DNA from: Isoptericola halotolerans | GTDB taxonomy: Bacteria > Actinomycetota > Actinomycetes > Actinomycetales > Cellulomonadaceae | Length of the DNA: 64,000 nt | Assembly: GCF_003003075.1 (NCBI RefSeq) | Contig: NZ_PVTX01000008.1 | Location: 62,001 to 126,000, forward strand | Reading direction: 5' to 3' | Shown here: positions 11,203 through 20,743 of the stretch, one piece after another | Position numbering within the stretch: the stretch's first letter is position 1 | Layout of the letters: every line of letters starts with the position of its first letter | Position numbers and translations under genes: made by a program | Notes under the pieces: generated by a model | Told to the model about the DNA's origin: nothing | Databases searched by the model: none | What the model saw: only the letters and a program-made list of their open reading frames with translations

Positions 11203-14200
11203 TCAGACCCCGACGAGCGTCACCAGCCGCGACCGCCCCGCGGCGTCCTTGACCGCCTGCAGCACCACGTCGACGTGCGGTTCGAGCGCACTGACCTTGT
11301 CCAGCGGAGCGCCGATGACAAGCTGGAAGCCCAGCCCGCGCCACGCACCCACGGCTCGCCCGGCGAACCGGGCGTCGGCCTTGATGAACGCCTCGTCGAG
11401 GAACACCGGCGCGTACCGCGGGCGCTCCGCCCCGGCGTCACCGAGCTGGTAGCGCAGCGCCGCCCCGACGATGAACGCCACGAGCTCCTGCGACTCGCCG
11501 CCGGACTTGCCCGCGATGTGGTCGTACACGCTCACGTGGTGGCCGTCGAGGTCGACGCACTCGGCGCTGATGCGCACGTGCTCGCGCACGTCCACCAGCC
11601 GGCGCCGCTCCGGGGAGTCCGGGCGGATCCGGTCGACGAGCCGCGCCATGCGCTCGTACCGCCGCTGGCGCTCCGCGGCCGTCTGCTCCCCCGGGTCGGC
11701 GGCGAGGTCGCGCAGCTGACGGCGGAACGAGGCCACGTCGCGCGCCTCGGTCACCTGGGCGGTGATGCGCAACCGGTGGGCGTCGTCGCGGAACGGGAGC
11801 GTGGCCAGGATCGCGTTGACCGGTTCCATGCGCTCGCGGATCTCCGCGACCGACCGGTTCATGACGTTGCCGAGCAGCGTCAGGTCGTGGCCGCTCAGCC
11901 GGCCCAGGGTCCGTGACCAGCGCTCGGTGAGCTGGTAGAGGCGCTGGTCCTCGATCTCGTCGAGGATCCGCGCGAAGTCGTCGTAGGACTCCTCGGGGTC
12001 CGTGCCCAGGTTGGGGTTGGGCCACGCGTCGCAGAAGCGCTCGAACACGCTGCGCAGCGCGGCCCGCGCGGTGCGACCGGCCTCCAGCGCCTCCTCGCGG
12101 TCGCGCACGAGCTCGCGCACCACGGCGGTGGTCGCCTGCTCGAGCGCGGCGAGCGACAACGACTCCGGGTCCGACGGCGCCACGGCGGCCAGCGCGGCGT
12201 CCAGGCGTTCGCGCTGCGCGGCCGACGGCGCCACCTCGGCCCGCTCGGCCCGCTCGACGGCATCGGTCACCCGGTCCACGAGGTCGGTGATCGTCGCCCA
12301 GTGCTCGCCGAGCTCGCGCACGCGGTTCTCGGCGTCGGCGCGCTCGCGGTAGAGCTCGGTGAGGCGCGAGCGCAGGCGCTGCTCGTCCTCGGCGAGCCCG
12401 CGGACCGCGTCGGACCCGTCCCGCAACGCCTCGAGCCGCTCCGTCCGGTCGGCCACGGCCTGCTCGGCGGCGGCGACGTCGACGTCCTCCCAGGAGAGCC
12501 GCAGGACCTGGCTGGCTGCCACGAACTCGTCGGTGTGCGCCGCCTGCCGCAACCGGGCCCCCTCCAGGGCCGCACCGGCGTCGCGCAGCGTCGCCCGGGC
12601 TTCCTCGACGTCGGCCTCGATGCGGGTGCGCCGACGGGTGTTCGAGAAGCCGAGCACCGAGGCTCGCCCCGCGCCGCCGTGCGCGCCGCGGGACCCGTCG
12701 GACATCTGTCCGGTGCGTGTCAGGGCGCGCCGGTGGGCACGCAGCTCGGTGGGGTCGTCCACGCAGACGTAGGCGAACTGCTCGGCCAGGCGCCGGGCGA
12801 GCCAGCCGCCGAACGGGCCGGCCTTGACCTCGAGCCGGCCCGGCAGCGTCGAGGGGTCGGCGTCGTCGTCGAGCGGCAGGCCGGTCGGCACCCCCTCGAA
12901 ACGGACGCGCCGGCGCAGCGGCACCCCGTCGATCGCGGCCCGGAAGTCCGCCAGCCGCTCGGCGTCGACGAGCAGGGTGGTGGCGAACCCGCCGAGCGCG
13001 ACCGAGACGGCGTCGCGCCACGGCTCGTACTCGCCGCGCACCTCGAGCAGCTCGCCGACGAACGGCAGCTCGTCCGCGTCGAGACCCGCCGCCTCGGCCA
13101 GCGCCAGCCGCGCCGCGTGCTCCTCCGCCGGGACGTTGCCGCGCCGTCCGGACAGCGACGCCCGCTCCTGCTCGAGCCGTGCGAGCCGCTTCTCGGCGTC
13201 GGCGACCGCCTGCCGCGCGGCGAAGACCTCCTCCTCGTGCTCGCCGGCGCGGCGCGTGCGCTCCTCCACCAGGTCGCGAGCGCGCCGCAGCACCCGGTCG
13301 AAGTCCCGCCGCGACGCGACCTGCTCCTGCAGGACCGCGAGGTGCGTCTCGAGGCCCGCGCGCGCCGTGCGGGTGTCCTCCAGGGCCTCCGTCCGACGGC
13401 GGATCTCCCGTTCCGTGGACTCGATCGCGTCGCCGCCCTGGCTGCGCAGGGACGCGCGCACCTCCTCGAGGTCGGCCTCGGCCGACGCGATCCGCGCGGC
13501 GGCGGCGGCGCGACGCTCCTCCGCGGCGCGGTGCGCCACCCGGTTCGCCTCCTCCTCCGCCCGGACCAGCGCCAGCCGACGGCCGTCACGCCACGCACCG
13601 AACGCCGTGGAACCCGCGGTCTCGCCCCGTCCGCCGCCGTCGGGCACCCCGAGGGTGTCCAGCAGCGCGACCGAGCGCCGGGCCGCCTCGACCTGCTCGC
13701 GCAGGGTCCGCATCGGGCGCAGCACCTCGACCTGCCGGGTCGCGGTCAGCATCTCGGTGCGCACGGCGCTGAGCTCGTCGAAGTGCTCGACGGCGCGGTC
13801 GGCGACCTCCAGCGTCTCGGGCTCGGTGAGCACCATCGCCTTGTACAGCGCGTCGACGGTGGTGATCGCCTGGCCCGCCTGGATGCGGCCCAGCAGCTGC
13901 ATCGCCTTGTGCCCGTCGCCCGCGGCACCGATGCCGAGCGCCGCGTGCAGGCGCGTGGCGAACGCGACGTCCGTGTCGTACAGCGCGAGCCCCGCCTCCG
14001 TCAGCCCCGGGCGGGCGAACCGTCCCGCCGCCAGCGGTTCCAGGTCACGCAGGTCGAAGTCGCCGTCGGCCGTGGCGCGCACGACGACGCACTCCTCGTT
14101 GCGCGTCGCGCCGCGCGGCACGTACCAGGCACGCAGCGCCGTCAGGCCGCCGCCGGACTGGTCGGACCACGACATCGCGATCGCCGTCCACGTGTCCGCG

Positions 14201-14586
14201 CCGTCGCCGCGCAGCACCTGCTCGCGACTGGTGGTGCCGTCCGCGCGGGACTCGTCGAGCTTGCCGCGCGCGTACGACAGCACGTTGCGCTGCTCGCGAC
14301 CGCGTGCCCGGCCCGCCGCGGCACCGTTCGACGCCCCGTTGAACGGTGTGGTGTGGCTCATCATCAACGCGATGTACGCGTCCAGCAAGGTCGACTTGCC
14401 GGACCCTGACGCTCCCGACAGCAGGGTGGCCGCCGCCGAGAAGCGCACCTCGTGATGACCGTGGTAGCCGCCCCAGTTCACCAGCTGCATCGAGCGGGCC
14501 GTCCACTGCCGCCCGTCGGACGCGGCGGGGATCAGCCCGAACAGCGAGTCGTTCATCCTGGTCGCGGCCGGTGTGGTCACGCTCAT
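11203..14586 (-). CDS. jetC: JetC/MksB-type SMC-like ATPase (Wadjet family)
   Basis: 1127 residues. This is the SMC-like motor subunit of a Wadjet/MksBEF-type complex. Residues 58-66 are the Walker A loop (GASGSGKST), preceded by WGGYHGHHEVRFSAAATL. A long heptad-rich coiled-coil region with a central hinge follows. The C-terminus has the ABC signature (KSGGESQELVAFI, SGGES at 1028-1032) and Walker B (PVFLDEAFIKAD, near 1060-1071). Such proteins extrude DNA loops; in full Wadjet systems this leads to plasmid cleavage by JetD. Its ATG overlaps the jetB stop by 4 bp. No jetD follows: the next gene is glgP, with its own promoter. Confidence 0.88.
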   Translation of the reverse strand: MSVTTPAATRMNDSLFGLIPAASDGRQWTARSMQLVNWGGYHGHHEVRFSAAATLLSGASGSGKSTLLDAYIALMMSHTTPFNGASNGAAAGRARGREQRNVLSYARGKLDESRADGTTSREQVLRGDGADTWTAIAMSWSDQSGGGLTALRAWYVPRGATRNEECVVVRATADGDFDLRDLEPLAAGRFARPGLTEAGLALYDTDVAFATRLHAALGIGAAGDGHKAMQLLGRIQAGQAITTVDALYKAMVLTEPETLEVADRAVEHFDELSAVRTEMLTATRQVEVLRPMRTLREQVEAARRSVALLDTLGVPDGGGRGETAGSTAFGAWRDGRRLALVRAEEEANRVAHRAAEERRAAAAARIASAEADLEEVRASLRSQGGDAIESTEREIRRRTEALEDTRTARAGLETHLAVLQEQVASRRDFDRVLRRARDLVEERTRRAGEHEEEVFAARQAVADAEKRLARLEQERASLSGRRGNVPAEEHAARLALAEAAGLDADELPFVGELLEVRGEYEPWRDAVSVALGGFATTLLVDAERLADFRAAIDGVPLRRRVRFEGVPTGLPLDDDADPSTLPGRLEVKAGPFGGWLARRLAEQFAYVCVDDPTELRAHRRALTRTGQMSDGSRGAHGGAGRASVLGFSNTRRRTRIEADVEEARATLRDAGAALEGARLRQAAHTDEFVAASQVLRLSWEDVDVAAAEQAVADRTERLEALRDGSDAVRGLAEDEQRLRSRLTELYRERADAENRVRELGEHWATITDLVDRVTDAVERAERAEVAPSAAQRERLDAALAAVAPSDPESLSLAALEQATTAVVRELVRDREEALEAGRTARAALRSVFERFCDAWPNPNLGTDPEESYDDFARILDEIEDQRLYQLTERWSRTLGRLSGHDLTLLGNVMNRSVAEIRERMEPVNAILATLPFRDDAHRLRITAQVTEARDVASFRRQLRDLAADPGEQTAAERQRRYERMARLVDRIRPDSPERRRLVDVREHVRISAECVDLDGHHVSVYDHIAGKSGGESQELVAFIVGAALRYQLGDAGAERPRYAPVFLDEAFIKADARFAGRAVGAWRGLGFQLVIGAPLDKVSALEPHVDVVLQAVKDAAGRSRLVTLVGV

Positions 14587-15356
14587 GCGTCCGTCTCCTC
14601 GGGGCTCGCGGCGGTGTCGTCGTCCGGCAGCGCGTGCGGCGCGGGGTGCTCGGCAGGTGCGGCGGAGTCCCCCCGCAGCCAGTGGGTCAGCTCGCGCAGC
14701 CGGTCCACCGGCAGGAGGATCTCCACGACCGGCAGGATCCGGTACCGACCGGTGGCGACCTCGTCCAGCACGCGTTCGCGTGCCAGGGCGGCGACCGCGT
14801 TGTCGATCTCCCGACGGCGGGCGGCCAGGTTGGTCTCGTCGTGCGCCAGGAAGCCGAGCGCGTAGTCGGCCATCTCCTCGGTGTCGACGTAGGCGGCGGC
14901 CTGACCGGCGCCCTGCTCCTGACGGAACCGGTTGCGCACGAACAGCATGAGCAGCGTCTCGACGCGCTTGTACGGCTCGTCCTTCAGCAGCACCGGGACG
15001 GACAGCCCGTCAGGACGGACCTGCCGCTTGAAGGCGATCTCGTAGTCGCGGTCCACGATCAGCTCGACGAACAGGTCGTGCAGGCGCGAGGAGATCACCT
15101 GCTGGTGGGTCAGCAACGACGTCCACTCGGCGGGGTGGTCGGCCGCGGCGAGGTAGCGGCGCTGCAGGAGCAGCGCCAGCACGCGGCGCGCCTCGAAGGG
15201 CAGCACGCCGGTGTCGCCGGGGAACAGCCCGGGCTCGTCGTCCTCCAGCGCCGGAGCCTCCACGAAGGTGCCGGCGGGACCAACAGGTTCGCCGGCCTCG
15301 CCCGGGCCGGCCGGGGCTGCCGTCGTCCGGTCCTCGACCGTGTCCAGCTCAGTCAT
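14583..15356 (-). CDS. jetB: JetB/MksE-type subunit (DUF4194)
   Basis: 257 residues. This is the winged-helix accessory (KITE-like) subunit that bridges the SMC-like motor and the kleisin. The core from about residue 50 matches DUF4194: LLLQRRYLAAADHPAEW, LFVELIVDRDYEIAFKRQV, KRVETLLMLFVRNRFRQE and TGRYRILPVVEILLPVDRL. The first 45 and last 25 residues are acidic and low-complexity. The same frame is open far upstream, but the ATG at 15354-15356 is correct: it overlaps the jetA stop by 8 bp, and everything before it is antisense-like translation of jetA. It is tightly coupled to jetA and jetC. Confidence 0.85.
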   Translation of the reverse strand: MTELDTVEDRTTAAPAGPGEAGEPVGPAGTFVEAPALEDDEPGLFPGDTGVLPFEARRVLALLLQRRYLAAADHPAEWTSLLTHQQVISSRLHDLFVELIVDRDYEIAFKRQVRPDGLSVPVLLKDEPYKRVETLLMLFVRNRFRQEQGAGQAAAYVDTEEMADYALGFLAHDETNLAARRREIDNAVAALARERVLDEVATGRYRILPVVEILLPVDRLRELTHWLRGDSAAPAEHPAPHALPDDDTAASPEETDA

Positions 15357-16944
15357 CCGTCCTCCTGATCGGGGTGCGGGGCAGCACGAAGTCGCGGACC
15401 GTCCCGTCGGCGCGCGTCGCGGTGACCCGCTCCAGGCCTGTCGCGGGGACGTCGCCGGACGTGCCGCCGTCGGCATCGCTGACGGCCACGTCGAGGTAGC
15501 CGAGCAGCTCGACCGGGCGGCGCAGGAACGCGGGCCCGGCGGCGAACGCGCGACCGATGCTCGTCGGTCCGGCCAGCGTGCCCAGGTGGGCCAGGATCTC
15601 GGCGTGCTGCGGGCCGCCCATCGCCCGCAGGTCCGCGATCTCGTCGCCCGGGGAGTGGTCGTGGGTCCACTCCTCCAGGTCGTCCGGCGGCGTCTCCGGA
15701 CGCAGGTCGTGCAGCGCGGTGCGCAGGCGTCCGGGCCGGGCGCGCTCGAACCACCGCAACGGTTCCACGCGCGCCGCGCGGCCGGAGGCGGGGAACCACT
15801 CGGCCATGGCGGCGGTCGCCTCGCGCAGCGCGTCGTCGAGCTCGCGGTCGCGCAACGGGTTGTGGTGGCGGATCTGCGCGGTGACCGTGCGCGAGGCGCG
15901 TGCCTGCGCGGCGAGGACCACCTCGATCGCCCCGACGAGCTGGGCCCGCAGGGTCTGCAGCACCGCACGGTGGTCCGCCGGCAGCTCCGCGGCGAACGGG
16001 TGCTCGAGGATCGAGCGGACCCGCTGCTCGAGACCGTCAAGCAGGTCCGGGTCGCCGAGGAGCTCCATCGCCCCGGCGAAGGCCCGGCCCTCCGGCGTCC
16101 GCTCCAGGAGGTTCTCCGAGGCGTCGAGGTAGTCGGCGACCACCACGCCGGTGGTGCGCTCGTCCTGGCGCAGCCGGGTCACCATGTCGCGCTGCAGGGC
16201 CGAGATCGACTCGGCGACGCGGGCGAAGTCGGTCGGCAGCTCGCGCACCAGGGACAGCACGTGGTCGTACTGCTCGGTGAGCCGCGCGGGCTCGACCGAC
16301 TCCACCTCTCCCCCGGCCTCGAGCCGCCCGAGCTCGGCCTGCGCCTCGTCGATGCGCGAGCGCAGCTCCTGCATCCGCGACTCCCGGTCCGGGTGGGCGT
16401 CCCGCGCCAGGTCCTCGACCGTCACGAGGAGGGTACGGATCCGGGACTCGCTCACCAGGCCGCGGGTGCCCTGGGTCCGGGAGACGACGTCGAGCGCCTC
16501 GGCCGCGTAGCTGGACAGCCGGTACCGCTCGGCACCGGCGTCGTCGAGCGACCGCACCAGCCAGCGTTCACGCACCCAGCGCGTGCACAGCACGCGGGCG
16601 GGCTCGTCGGGCACGCCCGGCACGCGCCCTGCGGACGCCGCGCCCGCGGGCACGGCCGTCCGGAGCTCGCCGAGCAGGTCGTCGAGCTCCACGTGCAGCT
16701 GCTCGGTGGCGACCGTGGGACGGTCCGGGGTGAACACGCACCGCAGGACCGCCACCACCAACGGCGCCTCCGCCTTGTGCAGCAGGCCGAGCGTCGGCGC
16801 GGCGAAGGCGCGCTCGACCCCGGCGAGCGCCGTCGCCAGCCGTGCGCTCGTCGCGCCACGACGACCCGGTGCGTCAGCAGCACCACGATCGTCCGAGCCT
16901 GCGGCTCCGCGACGGCCGAGTGCCTCGCTGCGCTCGGCCCTCAC
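15349..16944 (-). CDS. jetA: JetA/MksF-type kleisin subunit (DUF3375)
   Basis: 531 residues from GTG 16944, or 541 from a TTG at 16974 that would overlap the leuS stop. After a 30-residue basic, low-complexity lead, the DUF3375 fold begins at AFAAPTLGLLHKAEAPLVVAV, with RYRLSSYAAEALDVV, a long helical segment (SRMQELRSRIDEAQAELGRL), LSLVRELPTDFARVAESI and YLDASENLLERTPEGRAF. DUF3375 proteins are the kleisin of Wadjet/MksFEB complexes, closing the SMC ring. The GTG follows AGCGGAGG with almost no spacing. The gene starts 19 bp after the leuS stop on the same strand, so jetABC is probably transcribed with leuS. It is somewhat longer than usual because of the N-terminal extension. Confidence 0.85.
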   Translation of the reverse strand: MRAERSEALGRRGAAGSDDRGAADAPGRRGATSARLATALAGVERAFAAPTLGLLHKAEAPLVVAVLRCVFTPDRPTVATEQLHVELDDLLGELRTAVPAGAASAGRVPGVPDEPARVLCTRWVRERWLVRSLDDAGAERYRLSSYAAEALDVVSRTQGTRGLVSESRIRTLLVTVEDLARDAHPDRESRMQELRSRIDEAQAELGRLEAGGEVESVEPARLTEQYDHVLSLVRELPTDFARVAESISALQRDMVTRLRQDERTTGVVVADYLDASENLLERTPEGRAFAGAMELLGDPDLLDGLEQRVRSILEHPFAAELPADHRAVLQTLRAQLVGAIEVVLAAQARASRTVTAQIRHHNPLRDRELDDALREATAAMAEWFPASGRAARVEPLRWFERARPGRLRTALHDLRPETPPDDLEEWTHDHSPGDEIADLRAMGGPQHAEILAHLGTLAGPTSIGRAFAAGPAFLRRPVELLGYLDVAVSDADGGTSGDVPATGLERVTATRADGTVRDFVLPRTPIRRTDD

Positions 16945-16963
16945 CCTCCGCTGCGCCTCCGGC

Positions 16964-19900
16964 TCAGACGACAATGTTCACGAGCTTCGGCGCCCGCACG
17001 ATCACCTTGCGGATCTCGGCGCCGTCGATCGCGCGCTGCACGTTGGGCTCGTCCAGCGCGGCAGCCTGCAGGTCCGCCTCGGAGATGTCCGGCGCCACCT
17101 CGAGGCGGCCCCGCACCTTGCCCTTGACCTGCACGACACAGGTCACGGTCTCCGCCACCAGGTACTGCTCGTCCGCGACGGGGAACGGCTCGCGGGCCAG
17201 GGACTCGTCGTGGCCGAGCCGCTCCCACAGCTCCTCGGCGATGTGCGGCGCGATCGGCGCCACCATCTGCACGAGCGGCTCGACGGCGCTGCGCGGGACC
17301 GACTCCAGGCCCGTGAGGTGGTTGTTGTAGGTGATGAGCTTGGCGATCGCCGTGTTGGGTCGCATCTGCTCCATCTCGACGCGGACGTCGGCGATGGTGC
17401 GGTGCAGGGCGCGGAGGGTGGCGGCGTCCGGCTCGGCGTCGGTCACCACCGGGCGTCCCGTGTCCTCGTCGACCACGTTGCGCCACAGCCGCTGCAGGAA
17501 CCGCTGCGAACCGACCACGTCACGGGTGTTCCACGGGCGCGAGAGGTCCAGCGGGCCCATCGCCATCTCGTAGACGCGGAACGTGTCCGCGCCGTACTCG
17601 GCGTACATGTCGTCCGGCGTGACGACGTTCTTCAGCGACTTGCCCATCTTGCCGTACTCGCGCTCGACGGGTGCGCCGTCGTACGTCCAGCCCGTCTGCT
17701 CGTCGCCGGCGACCTCGGCAGCGGGCACGTAGGTGCCCCGCTCGTCGGTGAAGGCGTACGCCTGGATGTATCCCTGGTTGAACAGCTTGCCGAAGGGCTC
17801 GCGGGAGCTGACGTGGCCCAGGTCGTAGAGCACCTTGTGCCAGAACCGGGCGTACAGCAGGTGCAGCACGGCGTGCTCGACGCCCCCGACGTAGAGGTCG
17901 ACGCCGCCGGCCGGGCCGGAGGTGTCGTTGTGGTGCGGGCCCATCCAGTACCGCTCCAGCTCCGGGTCGACCACGGGGAGGGTGCCGGACGCGTCACCGG
18001 CGCCGTCGGAGCCCCAGGTGGGGTCGAGGTAGCGCAGGTAGTACCAGCACGACCCGGCCCAGTTGGGCATCGTGTTGGTGTCGCGGCGGTACCTCTGGGG
18101 ACCGTCGCCCAGGTCCAGGGTGACGTCGACCCAGTCCTCGTTACGGCCCAGGGGCGCCTCCGGCTCGGAGTCGGCGTCGTCGGGGTCGAACGTGCGCGGG
18201 GAGTAGTCCGGTACCTCGGGCAGGTCGACCGGCAGCTGGTCGCCCGGGACGGCGACGGGGCGTCCGTCGGCGTCCCACAGGATGGGGAACGGCTCGCCCC
18301 AGTAGCGCTGGCGGCTGAACAGCCAGTCGTTGAGCCGGTACGTGGTGGTGCCCTCGCCGGCACCCTTCTCCTGGAGCCAGCCGATGATCTTCGCCTTGGC
18401 GTCCGCGACGCCGAGCCCGTCCAGCGAGACCTCGTCGTTGGACGAGTTCACGGTCACGCCGTCGCCGGTCCACGCGCCCACGTGGCCCTCCGGCAGCCCG
18501 TCGGCGGGCTCGACGGTGTGCACGACGGGCAGCTCGAAGGCCTCGGCGAACGCGAAGTCGCGCTCGTCCCCGCCCGGCACGGCCATGATCGCGCCGGTGC
18601 CGTAGCCCATCAGGACGTAGTCCGCGGTGAACACCGGCACCGTGGCGCCGTTGACGGGGTTGACCGCCAGGTGACCCGTGAACACACCGGTCTTCTTCCC
18701 GGCGTCGGCCTGCCGCTCCACCGCGGTCTTGGCCGCGGCCTCCTGGCGGTAGGCGGCGACGGCGTCGACCGGGGTGGCGTGCCCGCCCGTCCACGCGTCG
18801 CGGGTCCCGTCGGGCCACGAGGCCGGCACCTCGTCCAGCAGGGGGTGCTCCGGGGAGACCACCATGAACGTCGCGCCGAACAGCGTGTCGGGACGCGTGG
18901 TGAAGACCTCGATCTCTCCGCCGGCGCCCGCGGGGTCGACCGCGGCGTCGCCGGAGCCGACCACGTGGAAGCGCACGGTGGCGCCGGTGGAACGACCGAT
19001 CCAGTTGCGCTGCATCGCCTTGACCTTGTCCGGCCAGTCGATGAGGTCCAGGTCGTCCGTCAGTCGGTCGGCGTAGGCGGTGATGCGCATCTTCCACTGG
19101 CGCAGGTTCTTGGTGAAGACCGGCATGTTGCCACGCTCGGAGCGCCCGTCGGAGGTGACCTCCTCGTTGGCCAGGACGGTGCCCAGGCCGGGGGCCCAGT
19201 TGACCGGCGAGGAGTCGACGTAGGCCAGTCGCTGGGAGTCCAGCACGTCGCGCCGCTCGCCCTCGCTCAGCGCGGCCCAGACCGCACCGCCGGTGTTGTC
19301 GCCGCCGTGCTTCTCGCCCCAAGGGCCGGGCACCTGGCGCACACCGGCGGCCAGCTCGTCGCGCAGCTCGCCGATGCGCCGGGCCCTGCCGCGTTGGGTC
19401 GTCGGGCTGCCGCCGGCCGGCTCCCCGGCCGGCTCGGCGTCGGCGTCGTACCAGGAGTCGAAGATCTCCAGGAAGATCCACTGCGTCCAGCGCACGTAGT
19501 CGGAGTCGATGGTGGCGAAGGAGCGCCGCGGGTCGTGGGCCAGCCCCATACGCCGCAGCTGGCGCTTGTAGACCGTCATGTTGCGCTCGGTGACGCCGCG
19601 GGGGTGCTCGCCCGTCTGGACGGCGTACTGCTCGGCGGGCAGGCCGAACGCGTCGAACCCCATGGCGTGCAGCACGTTGTCGCCGCACATCATGCGGAAC
19701 CGCCCCACCACGTCGGTAGCGATGAAGCCGAGCGGGTGCCCCACGTGCAGGCCGGCGCCCGAGGGGTACGGGAACATGTCCATGATGAAGAACGGCTTGC
19801 CGTCCCCCGCGTGCTCGCCGTCGCCGCCCGTGAGTCCGCCCGTGGGGTTCGCGGCGTAGAACGTGCCGCGCTCGTCCCAGCGGTCCTGCCAGCGCTCCTC

Positions 19901-19981
19901 GATCTCCTGCGCGAGGGCGGGGGTGTACCGGTGGGCGGGCTCGGAGGGGCGGTGCTGCGTCTCGGTCTCTGGCGTGCTCAC
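16964..19981 (-). CDS. leuS: Leucyl-tRNA synthetase
   Basis: 1005 residues. This class I synthetase charges tRNA-Leu. The HIGH-type motif is in [14 protein letters not shown] (about 76-89) and the KMSKS loop reads KMGKS at 778-782. Between them lies the CP1 editing domain ([20 protein letters not shown]), and the C-terminus ends with the [15 protein letters not shown] and anticodon-side segment. At about 1000 residues it is on the long side, with an A/G/P-rich insert near 165-180. The GTG start is set by TAGACT 7 nt upstream. In many actinobacteria leuS is followed by comEA-comEC; here jetABC, glgP and degV lie between. Confidence 0.97.
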   Translation of the reverse strand: MSTPETETQHRPSEPAHRYTPALAQEIEERWQDRWDERGTFYAANPTGGLTGGDGEHAGDGKPFFIMDMFPYPSGAGLHVGHPLGFIATDVVGRFRMMCGDNVLHAMGFDAFGLPAEQYAVQTGEHPRGVTERNMTVYKRQLRRMGLAHDPRRSFATIDSDYVRWTQWIFLEIFDSWYDADAEPAGEPAGGSPTTQRGRARRIGELRDELAAGVRQVPGPWGEKHGGDNTGGAVWAALSEGERRDVLDSQRLAYVDSSPVNWAPGLGTVLANEEVTSDGRSERGNMPVFTKNLRQWKMRITAYADRLTDDLDLIDWPDKVKAMQRNWIGRSTGATVRFHVVGSGDAAVDPAGAGGEIEVFTTRPDTLFGATFMVVSPEHPLLDEVPASWPDGTRDAWTGGHATPVDAVAAYRQEAAAKTAVERQADAGKKTGVFTGHLAVNPVNGATVPVFTADYVLMGYGTGAIMAVPGGDERDFAFAEAFELPVVHTVEPADGLPEGHVGAWTGDGVTVNSSNDEVSLDGLGVADAKAKIIGWLQEKGAGEGTTTYRLNDWLFSRQRYWGEPFPILWDADGRPVAVPGDQLPVDLPEVPDYSPRTFDPDDADSEPEAPLGRNEDWVDVTLDLGDGPQRYRRDTNTMPNWAGSCWYYLRYLDPTWGSDGAGDASGTLPVVDPELERYWMGPHHNDTSGPAGGVDLYVGGVEHAVLHLLYARFWHKVLYDLGHVSSREPFGKLFNQGYIQAYAFTDERGTYVPAAEVAGDEQTGWTYDGAPVEREYGKMGKSLKNVVTPDDMYAEYGADTFRVYEMAMGPLDLSRPWNTRDVVGSQRFLQRLWRNVVDEDTGRPVVTDAEPDAATLRALHRTIADVRVEMEQMRPNTAIAKLITYNNHLTGLESVPRSAVEPLVQMVAPIAPHIAEELWERLGHDESLAREPFPVADEQYLVAETVTCVVQVKGKVRGRLEVAPDISEADLQAAALDEPNVQRAIDGAEIRKVIVRAPKLVNIVV

Positions 19982-19988
19982 GCCGGCG

Positions 19989-19994
19989 AGTCTA
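19989..19994 (-). promoter_or_regulatory. leuS -10 element, leaderless type
   Basis: TAGACT on the minus strand, 7 nt before the GTG start of leuS. It probably also serves the jetABC genes. Confidence 0.5.
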
Positions 19995-20032
19995 CCGGCC
20001 GGTCACCGGACGACCGGCCGGATTTCCGCGGC

Positions 20033-20695
20033 TCAGAACGAGGCGACGAGTGCCGGTCCGACGCTGAGGAGCAGCCAGGCGACGGCCACGACGTAGCCGA
20101 TGGCGAGGATGACCCAACGGTTGCCCACGACGGCGCGCCGCAGACCCTCGCTGGCCGGGAGATGACCCGTCTGGACGGCACGCACGACCTGCACCCACAG
20201 CAGCGGCCACATGATGGTCCACACGACCATGCAGGCGGGGCACAGCGCGACGAGCACGTAGAAGCTGGTCCACATCAGGAAGAAGATCAGCACCTGGCCC
20301 AGCACCGTGCCGGCCAGGAGGCTCAGCATGTACCAGCGCGGCAGGCGCGCGCCGACGAGCAGCACGACGCCGGTGGTGATCACCACGGGGAAGGCGGCCA
20401 CCCCGATGAACGGGTTGGGGAAGCCCAGGACCGCTCCCTGCCACGAGCCCATCGCGACGCCGCAGTCGAGGAACACGTTGATGCTGCACGACGTGACCCG
20501 GTCCGGGTCCTGCAGCTTGAGGATCTTCTCGATCGCCAGCCACAACGAGCCGCCGAACCCTACCCCGCCGAGGACGACCAGCAGCGAGCCGAAGGCCCGG
20601 GTGGACAAGGTGCGCAGGCCGGCTGTGGTCTCCGCGATGTCGAGGTCGTCAGGGCTCCCGTGGGAGCCGTCGGTGCTCACCGTCGTGTCGGTCAC
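20033..20695 (-). CDS. Vitamin K epoxide reductase (VKOR) family membrane protein
   Basis: 220 residues with about five transmembrane helices. VKOR homologues transfer electrons from a periplasmic thiol oxidoreductase to menaquinone and so drive disulfide formation. The paired cysteines are present: C70 and C78 in the loop (CSINVFLDC) and the active-site CPAC at 152-155. No DsbA/thioredoxin domain is fused or adjacent, so its partner must be encoded elsewhere. The GTG start is supported by TACCGT 7 nt upstream. The gene lies 51 bp upstream of leuS on the same strand, but leuS has its own -10. Confidence 0.9.
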   Translation of the reverse strand: MTDTTVSTDGSHGSPDDLDIAETTAGLRTLSTRAFGSLLVVLGGVGFGGSLWLAIEKILKLQDPDRVTSCSINVFLDCGVAMGSWQGAVLGFPNPFIGVAAFPVVITTGVVLLVGARLPRWYMLSLLAGTVLGQVLIFFLMWTSFYVLVALCPACMVVWTIMWPLLWVQVVRAVQTGHLPASEGLRRAVVGNRWVILAIGYVVAVAWLLLSVGPALVASF

Positions 20696-20702
20696 GCGGG
20701 TG

Positions 20703-20708
20703 ACGGTA
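20703..20708 (-). promoter_or_regulatory. -10 element of the VKOR-family gene
   Basis: TACCGT on the minus strand, 7 nt before the GTG. It has the same leaderless geometry as leuS. Confidence 0.45.
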
Positions 20709-20743
20709 CCGCACGGTCCTGGGACGGCGCTGGGAAGGCGCGG

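Noticed and set aside
16945-16974. TTG start for jetA overlapping the leuS stop
   Set aside because: GTG at 16944 is a better start codon and the extra ten residues have no family support, although neither start has an ideal ribosome-binding site.
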